Below are positions 1 through 5,365 of a stretch of DNA of 5,876 nucleotides, piece by piece. The stretch is from Betaproteobacteria bacterium RIFCSPLOWO2_02_FULL_68_150 (GTDB lineage Bacteria > Pseudomonadota > Gammaproteobacteria > Burkholderiales > SG8-39): NCBI GenBank assembly GCA_001771975.1, contig MERE01000126.1:1-5876 (forward strand), read 5' to 3'. Position 1 is the first letter of the stretch. The number at the start of each line of letters is the position of its first letter. The notes under the pieces are model-generated. The model did not search any database. It saw only the letters and a list, made by a program, of their open reading frames with translations, and had not been told where the DNA came from. The translations under genes were made by a program, and so were the position numbers.

Positions 1-723
1 GTCACGCTTTCGATCGTCAGCCATCGGCAGAACCGGCTCGTCAATCAGCTGCTCGAGGACGTGCAGCGGGTATGCGCGCCGCGCGTCGCGCTCGTGGTCA
101 CCGAGAATGCCCGCGACGCGGTGCCGATTGGCTCGGTGCAAGGGGCACGTCCCGACGAGTTGATCTTGAATCAAGTGCGCAGGGGCTTCGGCGCCAACCA
201 CAACGCCGCCTTCCGGCATTGCCGCACGCCGTACTTCTGCGTCTGCAATCCCGACGTGCGCCTGACCGCAGATCCATTTCCCGCCCTGCTCGCCGTCATG
301 GCGGAGCACGGCGCCGCGGTAGCGGGTCCGCTGGTGCGCCTGCCCGATGGCCGCATCGAGGACAGTGCACGGCGCTTTCCGAGCGTGCCGGCGCTGGCGA
401 GGAAGCTCTTCGTAGACCGGCGCGTGCCCGACTACGCCTGCGACCGGGGCGCCCTCGAGGTGGATTGGGTCGCGGGCATGTTCATGTTGTTTTCGAGCGA
501 CGCGTTTCGCGCCGCCGGCGGCTTCGACGAAGCCTATTTTCTCTATTACGAGGATGTCGACATCTGCAGGCGCCTGCAGGCCGCCGGAGGGCGCGTCCTC
601 TACGAGCCGCGCGCCGAAGTCGTGCACGATGCCCGGCGCGGCAGCCGGCGCAATCCGCTGCTGGCGTTGCATCACCTGGCCAGCGCGGTGCGTTTTCTTG
701 CCAGCCGGGCGCCGCGCGCCTGA
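1..723 (+). CDS. Family 2 glycosyltransferase, rhamnosyltransferase (WbbL)-like, 5'-truncated
   Basis: Predicted cytoplasmic or membrane-associated glycosyltransferase that transfers a nucleotide-activated sugar to a lipid-linked glycan. The reading frame is open from base 1 and 240 residues are visible. The first residues (VTLSIVSHRQNRLV) look like the first beta strand of a GT-A fold, so probably only a few N-terminal residues are missing. Visible motifs, numbered from base 1: GFGANHNAAF at 62-71, the metal/nucleotide-binding NPD at 83-85, DWVAGMFML at 155-163, GGFDE at 173-177, and the acceptor-side YYEDVDICRRL at 182-192 with the ED of the catalytic region. This set is typical of WbbL-like rhamnosyltransferases. 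The donor sugar cannot be read from sequence; rhamnose is only the family default. The C-terminus is short, ending soon after the catalytic region. The gene converges on wzt, with 32 bases between the stop codons. Confidence 0.9.
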   Translation, partial: VTLSIVSHRQNRLVNQLLEDVQRVCAPRVALVVTENARDAVPIGSVQGARPDELILNQVRRGFGANHNAAFRHCRTPYFCVCNPDVRLTADPFPALLAVMAEHGAAVAGPLVRLPDGRIEDSARRFPSVPALARKLFVDRRVPDYACDRGALEVDWVAGMFMLFSSDAFRAAGGFDEAYFLYYEDVDICRRLQAAGGRVLYEPRAEVVHDARRGSRRNPLLALHHLASAVRFLASRAPRA

Positions 724-755
724 GGCACGCCGGTGCGCTGCCCGCGGCCGGAGGG

Positions 756-1514
756 TTAACGCGCCGCCGCTGCGGCGCGAGACCTCTCCTGGTACAGAGC
801 GATGATCTCCCGCGGCGTGCCGTCCGCGCTCACACGGCCGTGCTCCAACAACAGCACCCGGCTGCAGATGGACTCCAGGAACTGGAGCTGGTGGGATACG
901 CAGACGATGATGCGCGCCTCGCCGATCAGCTTGCGCAGGCGTTCCATGCCGCGCTCGACGAACGCCGCGTCGCCGCCCGCAAAGAGTTCGTCCAGGACCA
1001 GGATATCCGCGCGCACCGAAGTCGCCACCGTGAACGCGAGTTTGAGATACATCCCGGTCGAGTAGTACTTGACCGGCGTGTCGATGAAGTCCTCCAGGCC
1101 GGAGAAGGCGATGATCGCGGGCTCCAGTTCCGCCATCCGCCGGGGCGTCTGGCCGAGGATGACGCCGTTCAGCAGGATGTTCTCGCGGCCCGTGAGCTCG
1201 GGGTGAAAGCCCGCCCCCACCTCGAGCAGGGGCGCGATGCTTCCCTGGATGCGCACTTCGCCGGTCTCCGGCGCGTAGATCCGGCAGATCGTCTTCAGCA
1301 GGCTGCTCTTGCCGGCACCGTTGGCGCCGATGATTCCCACCCGCTCGCCGTCGACGATCCTGAGGTTGATGTCCTTGAGCGCCCAGAAGTCCGTATAGAT
1401 GCGCTTTGTATCCCGGCGCAGCAGCGAGGCGAAGCTCTGCTTCAGCGTGCCGCCCTTGTCGTGATAGAGGCGGAACTTGAGCGAAACGCCGTCTACGGCG
1501 ATGGCATGCTCCAT
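756..1514 (-). CDS. wzt: Polysaccharide ABC exporter ATP-binding protein (Wzt/KpsT/TagH family), short form
   Basis: Cytoplasmic ATPase that should pair with the adjacent permease to export a lipid-linked polysaccharide across the inner membrane. It has 252 residues. Motifs in order: Walker A GANGAGKS at 63-70; the family-typical LLEVGAGFHPELTGREN around 96-112, which takes the place of the Q-loop; a divergent signature YSTGM at 151-155 instead of LSGGQ; Walker B ILVLDE at 171-176 with catalytic E176; GGD at 180-182; and switch H208 in VSH. The protein ends about 45 residues after the switch histidine in an Ala/Arg tail. It therefore lacks the C-terminal carbohydrate-binding domain of E. coli O8/O9a Wzt and is close in size to KpsT-like or Klebsiella O2a-type ATPases. 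The ATG at 1514 is the only plausible start; it has no Shine-Dalgarno site and lies 16 bases after the wzm stop, so reinitiation is likely. It is the last gene of the operon. Confidence 0.93.
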   Translation of the reverse strand: MEHAIAVDGVSLKFRLYHDKGGTLKQSFASLLRRDTKRIYTDFWALKDINLRIVDGERVGIIGANGAGKSSLLKTICRIYAPETGEVRIQGSIAPLLEVGAGFHPELTGRENILLNGVILGQTPRRMAELEPAIIAFSGLEDFIDTPVKYYSTGMYLKLAFTVATSVRADILVLDELFAGGDAAFVERGMERLRKLIGEARIIVCVSHQLQFLESICSRVLLLEHGRVSADGTPREIIALYQERSRAAAAAR

Positions 1515-1530
1515 GATGGACGCGGGCGCG

Positions 1531-2310
1531 CTAGAGCCTGAAGACGAGGCGGTCCTCGTAGCGGCGGAACACCGTCAGCGCGACCGCCAGTGTCGCGACG
1601 CCGATCACGCACGCGCTCGCGATGACCGCCGCATCCGGCAGCTGATTGCGATAGATCGGCGCGCGAAACAGCTCGACGAACGGAACCATCGGATTGAGCG
1701 CATACAGGCCGTGGAATTTCGGCGGGATGAGATCGAGCGGGTAGAGCACGGGAGTGAGAAAGTAGGCGAGCTGCAGCAGATGGGTGGCAACATACTGGAG
1801 GTCGCGGAAATAAACCGTCGCCACGCTGATCAGCAGCCCGACCGACGACGCGAACAGGTAGAGCAGCACGAAGGCGACCGGCAGGAACAGCAGGTGGACG
1901 CTGAGCTGCGCGCCGAGCACGATCACGATCAGGAGCAGCGCGCAGGCGCTGAGCACCGAATCGAGCAGCGCGCTGGTCGCCAGGGCCGCGGGAAAGATCA
2001 GCTTGGGCACGTAGACCTTCTTGATCAGGCCCTCGTTGTTGATGAAAATGCCGACCGACTGCAGCACGGTGTTGCTGAAGCACAGCCACGGGATCGATCC
2101 CGCCAGCAGGAAGATCGCGTAGGCCCGCATTTCGATGCGCAGCACCATCGAGAACACCACCGCCGTCACCGTCATGGTGAGCAGCGGATTGAGCAGCGTC
2201 CACAGGAAACCGAGCGCGGTGCGCTGGTAGCGCAGCAGCAGGTAGATGCGAACCAGATAGAGGAAGGTATAGCGGTGGGCGCGCAATTCGGCGAGATACG
2301 ACGGCTTCAT
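1531..2310 (-). CDS. wzm: Polysaccharide ABC exporter permease (ABC-2 type, Wzm-like)
   Basis: Inner-membrane half of the exporter; two copies should form the channel and bind two Wzt subunits. Its 259 residues match the family's usual length of about 260. The N-terminal amphipathic stretch with RYQRTALGFLWTLLNPLL (27-44) is characteristic of Wzm/KpsM/TagG proteins. Hydrophobic segments are at about 35-57, 63-80, 108-133, 140-164, 174-192 and 227-247, consistent with six membrane spans. Other family features are the cytoplasmic KKVYVPKLIFP loop near 97-107, YFRD at 167-170, the LTPVLYPLD loop near 185-193 and NPMVPFVELFR at 206-216. The ATG at 2310 gives the expected N-terminus, but no purine-rich ribosome site precedes it. 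The stop of the aminotransferase gene lies 16 bases upstream and wzt starts 16 bases downstream, which supports a single transcript. Confidence 0.94.
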   Translation of the reverse strand: MKPSYLAELRAHRYTFLYLVRIYLLLRYQRTALGFLWTLLNPLLTMTVTAVVFSMVLRIEMRAYAIFLLAGSIPWLCFSNTVLQSVGIFINNEGLIKKVYVPKLIFPAALATSALLDSVLSACALLLIVIVLGAQLSVHLLFLPVAFVLLYLFASSVGLLISVATVYFRDLQYVATHLLQLAYFLTPVLYPLDLIPPKFHGLYALNPMVPFVELFRAPIYRNQLPDAAVIASACVIGVATLAVALTVFRRYEDRLVFRL

Positions 2311-2326
2311 GGAGCGTTGCCGGAGC

Positions 2327-3469
2327 TCAGCCGGATCTCGAAATTGCGCCGGCCGGGGCGTGGCGCATTGCGCTGAGCCCGTCCTGCGCGGCCTGCGCCA
2401 CCCGCGCGATCTGCGCGTCGCTCACGGCAGGTCCCATCGGCAGGCTGAGCACCTCGCTGGCGAGCCGCTCCGCCAGCGGAAGCGAAACCTGCGCAAACCG
2501 CTCCCGGTAGGCGCCGCTGCGATGCGGCGGCACCGGATAGTGCACCTGCGTCTCCACGCCGCGCGCGCCCAGTTCCGCCTGCAGGCGGTCGCGTTCCACG
2601 CAGCGCACCACGAACAGATGCCAGGCCGGATCGCAGCCCGGGGCGGCCTGCGGCAGGCCGAGGCCGGTGCTGGCGAGTGATTCCGCATAACGCGCGGCGA
2701 CCTCACGCCGGCGCGCGTTCCACGCCTCGAGCCGCGGCAGTTTCGCGCGCAGGAACGCGGCCTGCAGTTCGTCGAGCCGCGCATTGAATCCCGCCACCTC
2801 ATGGTGATACTTGCGGTCCGATCCGTAATTGCGCAAGCGCCGCACCCGGTCCGCCAGCTGCCCATTGCTGGTCACCACTGCGCCGCCATCGCCGAGGGCG
2901 CCCAGATTCTTGCCGGGATAGAAGCTGAACGCGGCAGCCTCGCCGAGGCTGCCGGCGCGCTGGCCGTGCAAGCGGGCGCCGTGCGCCTGCGCGGCGTCCT
3001 CGATCAGTAGAAGCCCGTGTGCAGCGGCGACCTGCTGCAGTGAGTTCATGTCCGCGGTCTGGCCGTAAAGGTGCACCGCGATGATGCCGCGGGTGCGCGG
3101 CGACAGCGCCGCCAGGGTCCCTGCGGCCGTGATGTTGTACGTCGCGGGATCGGGTTCCACCGGCACCGGCACGGCGCCCGCATAGCTGACTGCAAGCCAG
3201 GTGGCGACAAAAGTGTTCGACGGGACCAGCACCTCGTCGCCCGGTCCGATGCCTGCAGCGCGCAGGATGAGATGCAGGGCGTCCAGCCCGTTGCTCACGC
3301 CGACGCAATGGCGCGCGCCGCAATAAGCGGCGAACTCGGTCTCGAACTGCTCCAGTTCCGCGCCGAGGATGAATCGCCCCGAGGCCAGCACGCGGCGGTA
3401 GGCATCGGCCAGTTCGCCCGCCAGCTCCGCGTGCTGCGCCGCCAGCTCGAGGAACGGAACCGCGGTCAT
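2327..3469 (-). CDS. fdtB: DegT/DnrJ/EryC1/StrS-family PLP sugar aminotransferase, FdtB/QdtB-like
   Basis: Predicted PLP-dependent transaminase that aminates C3 of a dTDP-3-keto-6-deoxyhexose, probably with glutamate as donor, to give dTDP-Fuc3N or dTDP-Qui3N. Its 380 residues are normal for the family. Visible motifs: SNGLDALHL at 59-67, PSNTFVAT at 83-90, IEDAAQAHGA at 156-165 with D158 to pair with the PLP ring nitrogen, FSFYPGKNLGALGDGGAV at 181-198 with Schiff-base lysine K187, GFNARLDELQAA at 217-228, and VHYPVPPH at 319-326. The start ATG overlaps the TGA of the ketoisomerase gene (ATGA, 3466-3469), which implies translational coupling and the same pathway. The fdtB assignment rests mainly on that neighbour; the sequence alone supports only a nucleotide-sugar aminotransferase. 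A Qui3N (qdtB) role is the main alternative. Confidence 0.92.
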   Translation of the reverse strand: MTAVPFLELAAQHAELAGELADAYRRVLASGRFILGAELEQFETEFAAYCGARHCVGVSNGLDALHLILRAAGIGPGDEVLVPSNTFVATWLAVSYAGAVPVPVEPDPATYNITAAGTLAALSPRTRGIIAVHLYGQTADMNSLQQVAAAHGLLLIEDAAQAHGARLHGQRAGSLGEAAAFSFYPGKNLGALGDGGAVVTSNGQLADRVRRLRNYGSDRKYHHEVAGFNARLDELQAAFLRAKLPRLEAWNARRREVAARYAESLASTGLGLPQAAPGCDPAWHLFVVRCVERDRLQAELGARGVETQVHYPVPPHRSGAYRERFAQVSLPLAERLASEVLSLPMGPAVSDAQIARVAQAAQDGLSAMRHAPAGAISRSG

Positions 3470-3879
3470 TCCCGCCGTCTCGCGTAGGCCCTGAACGCCT
3501 CGTAATCGCGGATGTAATCCGCCTCGTCGTAGTACTCGGACGCGAGCACCAGGCAGACCGCACCGGAGGAGAAGTTGACCATTTCCCGCCAGATCCCCGG
3601 ACAGATGTAGAGGCCGAAGAAGGAGCGGTTCAGCGCCTGCGTGCGGCGGTTGCTGCCGTCGTCGAGGATGACCTCGAAGCTGCCCGAGGCCGCGATCACG
3701 AATTGCTGCAGCGCCCGGTGCGCGTGCCCGGCGCGGGTTTCGCCGCCGGGGACGTCGTACAGGTAATAGACGCGCTTGATGTCGAACGGGACGTGCCTCC
3801 CGCCCTCGATGAAGCTAAGATTGCCCCGGACATCGGTGATCCTGGGCAAGTCGATCAAGCGGCAATCGTGCAAACTCAT
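3466..3879 (-). CDS. fdtA: Sugar 3,4-ketoisomerase, FdtA/QdtA (WxcM-like) cupin family
   Basis: Predicted isomerase that moves the keto group of dTDP-4-keto-6-deoxyglucose from C4 to C3, feeding the downstream aminotransferase. It has 137 residues, a normal length for a single-domain enzyme. Visible features: DVRGNLSFIEG at 16-26, PFDIKRVYYLYDVPGGE at 31-47, catalytic histidines H52 and H54 in GHAHR, LDDG at 72-75, YICPGIWREM at 91-100, and the C-terminal ASEYYDEADYIRDY signature at 113-126. The start ATG at 3879 gives the family N-terminus (MSLHDCRLIDLP). The frame stays open far upstream, antisense to the GT61 gene, but no other start matches the family. A GGGAAAG site lies 9 bases before this ATG. 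The residues thought to set product stereochemistry are mixed (R18 and R98), so a Fuc3N or Qui3N product cannot be called; the symbol is provisional. First gene of the operon. Confidence 0.93.
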   Translation of the reverse strand: MSLHDCRLIDLPRITDVRGNLSFIEGGRHVPFDIKRVYYLYDVPGGETRAGHAHRALQQFVIAASGSFEVILDDGSNRRTQALNRSFFGLYICPGIWREMVNFSSGAVCLVLASEYYDEADYIRDYEAFRAYARRRE

Positions 3880-3888
3880 GTGGTGAAA

Positions 3889-3895
3889 CTTTCCC
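3889..3895 (-). promoter_or_regulatory. Shine-Dalgarno-like site of fdtA
   Basis: The minus strand reads GGGAAAG, ending 9 bases before the ATG at 3879. It is not a perfect site, but it helps fix the start of the ketoisomerase inside a reading frame that is open for about 570 codons further upstream. Confidence 0.5.
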
Positions 3896-3940
3896 GGGGC
3901 CCAGCGGCCAGAGCGCGAAAGACGAGCAGCTGCACGCCGG

Positions 3941-3946
3941 ATTCTA
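3941..3946 (-). promoter_or_regulatory. Possible -10 element for the fdtA operon
   Basis: On the minus strand these bases read TAGAAT, a 5 of 6 match to the sigma-70 -10 consensus in otherwise GC-rich sequence. Transcription would start near 3934 and give a leader of about 55 bases. No recognisable TTGACA-like box lies 16-18 bases upstream (the region reads CGCTGC), so this is a weak call. Confidence 0.25.
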
Positions 3947-3957
3947 GCGGAGTCTTT

Positions 3958-3988
3958 GCGGCGCGCAGCGGCTCCGGCCGCGCGCCGC
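3958..3988. repeat. GC-rich inverted repeat (hairpin) just upstream of the GT61 start
   Basis: Perfect 9-base arms (GCGGCGCGC at 3958-3966 and its complement at 3980-3988) enclose a 13-base loop that can itself form a short GGC/GCC stem. On the plus strand it is followed after six bases by TTTT (3995-3998), and 17 bases separate it from the GTG at 4006. It could be a weak terminator-like or translation-modulating structure. In sequence this GC-rich, it could also be chance. Confidence 0.4.
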
Positions 3989-4005
3989 GCCGGGTTTTCT
4001 GAGCC

Positions 4006-5337
4006 GTGCTCGGCGCGCTCAAGTCGGTCTACCGGCGGCATCTCAGCCGCTATCGGTGGGCGCGACGCGCGCGCAACCTGTTCGTGCGCGCCATCATCTG
4101 GACGCACTTCTGGCTGTTTCCGGTGGTCATGATGTTGTTCACCGGCAGCGACCGGCGCTACCGCCTGCTTGCGCTTCCTTCGGCTGGACCCGATCTGGTG
4201 CGCTGCCGAACGATGTTGCACGAACGGGAAACCGTGGCGCTCTCCTGGCCGGCCGTATGGCAACGCGGCCGCCGCGTACCGGCTCAGGGCAATGGCGGCC
4301 CGGTGGTCTACGAATGGCCGGCCATCGAGCGCTTCCAGATTCGCCATGCGCGGGTCGCCGGCCGCAGCGAATTCGTGTTCGCGGGCGGGTTCGCGCTGCA
4401 CCATCCGCTGTTCGACGCGCAGGCACACGCCACGGGTGAGGAGTTGCATCGCCTGGGCGCCTTCAACCCGGCGCGCTCGCGCTACTTCCGGCGCCGGCTC
4501 GAGCACGCGCCGGTGCAACTCGATGCAGCGATCGCGCTCGTCGGTTCGTGCACGGCGAATTACGTCCATTGGCTCACCGAAACCCTGCCGCAGCTGCTGC
4601 TGGCCGACCGCGCTCCGGCGCTGGCCCGCTTGCCCGTAGTGGTCGACGCCGGCTTGCACCCCAACATCCTGGCGTCGATGACCGCTTTCGCGCCCTCGCG
4701 CAGCGACCGGGTCGAACTGGCACCGGGGCAGGTTGCCGAGATCGGCGAGCTCTTCGTGTGCTGCGCGCCGACGTTCATTCCCTTCGACTACCGTGTGCGG
4801 ATGTTCGGTAAGCGTCCGGAACTCGTCGGCCGCACCGACGCGGCGCGCTTTTCGCCGTTCGCGCTGCGGCTGGTGCGTGAGCGCGCGGACGCGCTGTTCA
4901 GCGAACCTGCCGCGCCGCGCCGGCGCCTCCTGCTCAGGCGCCGCTCGAACATGCGCTCGGTGGTGAACTTCGAGGAGCTGGAAGCCGCGCTGCAGTCCGA
5001 AGGATTCGAAGTGGTCGAACCCGAAGCGCTGCCATTTCTCGAACAGGTGAGCCTCTTTCGCACCGCCGCCGTGGTCGTCGCCCAGACCGGCGCCGGACTG
5101 GGCAATCTCCTCTTCGCGCCGCACGGCTGCCGCGTGGTGACGCTGATCGGCCGCTCGCCGTTTTCCAACTACCACTATTACTCGAATCTGGCGCAGATCG
5201 CCGGACTGGATCTGGTCTATGTCGAAGGCCAGCCGGTCGACCTGTCGGTCTGGCATCCGGCACACGCTGACTATCGCATCGATGCCGCCGATGTTCTGGG
5301 CGCGGTGCGCGCCGCAGAGCCTGCCGGCCCGAGTTGA
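4006..5337 (+). CDS. Family 61 (DUF563) glycosyltransferase
   Basis: Predicted glycosyltransferase of the CAZy GT61/DUF563 type, whose bacterial members occur in polysaccharide clusters and mostly lack a known donor or acceptor. It has 443 residues. The catalytic domain covers about 180-400: NYVHWLTETLPQLL at 185-198 (family-typical NYxHWL), a basic RRLLLRRRSNMRSVVNFEEL segment at 306-325, GFEVVEPEALPFLEQVSLF at 333-351, and TGAGLGNLLFAP at 361-372. Residues 28-46 form a hydrophobic segment after a strongly basic N-terminus, suggesting inner-membrane anchoring or monotopic binding with the catalytic domain on the cytoplasmic side. The start is uncertain. An in-frame TGA at 4000-4002 makes the GTG at 4006 the first possible start, but no clear ribosome site precedes it; the GTG at 4084 and ATGs at 4129 and 4132 are alternatives that would delete or cut the hydrophobic segment. 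The GNAT gene starts 28 bases downstream. Confidence 0.88.
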   Translation: MLGALKSVYRRHLSRYRWARRARNLFVRAIIWTHFWLFPVVMMLFTGSDRRYRLLALPSAGPDLVRCRTMLHERETVALSWPAVWQRGRRVPAQGNGGPVVYEWPAIERFQIRHARVAGRSEFVFAGGFALHHPLFDAQAHATGEELHRLGAFNPARSRYFRRRLEHAPVQLDAAIALVGSCTANYVHWLTETLPQLLLADRAPALARLPVVVDAGLHPNILASMTAFAPSRSDRVELAPGQVAEIGELFVCCAPTFIPFDYRVRMFGKRPELVGRTDAARFSPFALRLVRERADALFSEPAAPRRRLLLRRRSNMRSVVNFEELEAALQSEGFEVVEPEALPFLEQVSLFRTAAVVVAQTGAGLGNLLFAPHGCRVVTLIGRSPFSNYHYYSNLAQIAGLDLVYVEGQPVDLSVWHPAHADYRIDAADVLGAVRAAEPAGPS

Positions 5338-5353
5338 GCACGCCCGCCGCCAT

Positions 5354-5358
5354 GAGGA
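5354..5358 (+). promoter_or_regulatory. Shine-Dalgarno site of the GNAT gene
   Basis: GAGGA lies 7 bases before the ATG at 5366. It is the clearest ribosome-binding site in the window. It fixes the start of the truncated acetyltransferase gene and makes the nearby ATG at 5352, which overlaps the site, an unlikely start. Confidence 0.75.
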
Positions 5359-5365
5359 TTGCCCG

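Larger units (their letters stand above)
3880..4005. promoter_or_regulatory. Divergent intergenic region between the fdtA-wzt operon and the GT61-GNAT pair
   Basis: These 126 bases are the only non-coding stretch between two divergently read transcription units, so they should hold at least the promoter of the minus-strand operon and perhaps both promoters. The fdtA side contains a GGGAAAG Shine-Dalgarno-like site and a possible -10 element. The GT61 side is extremely GC-rich with an inverted repeat. I see no convincing -35 box in either direction and no JUMPstart/ops element. Confidence 0.6.

Noticed and set aside
725..736. GCAC-GCCG-GTGC hairpin between the convergent genes as a terminator
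   Set aside because: The stem is only 4 bases and there is no T-run on either strand.
72..1541. A 489-codon plus-strand open frame
   Set aside because: It runs out of frame through the GT2 gene and then antisense to wzt, both of which have strong motifs. Its product is low-complexity Arg/Ala-rich sequence.
1477..2376. A 299-codon plus-strand open frame
   Set aside because: It is antisense to wzm. The charged, Gln/Arg/His-rich product is the usual antisense shadow of a hydrophobic membrane protein gene in high-GC DNA.
3394..3401. GGCGGTAG, matching the ops/JUMPstart core (plus strand); the same 8-mer occurs on the minus strand at 4158-4165
   Set aside because: Both copies lie inside coding sequence, where Tyr-Arg codons create them, and neither extends to the longer ops consensus or sits in a leader.
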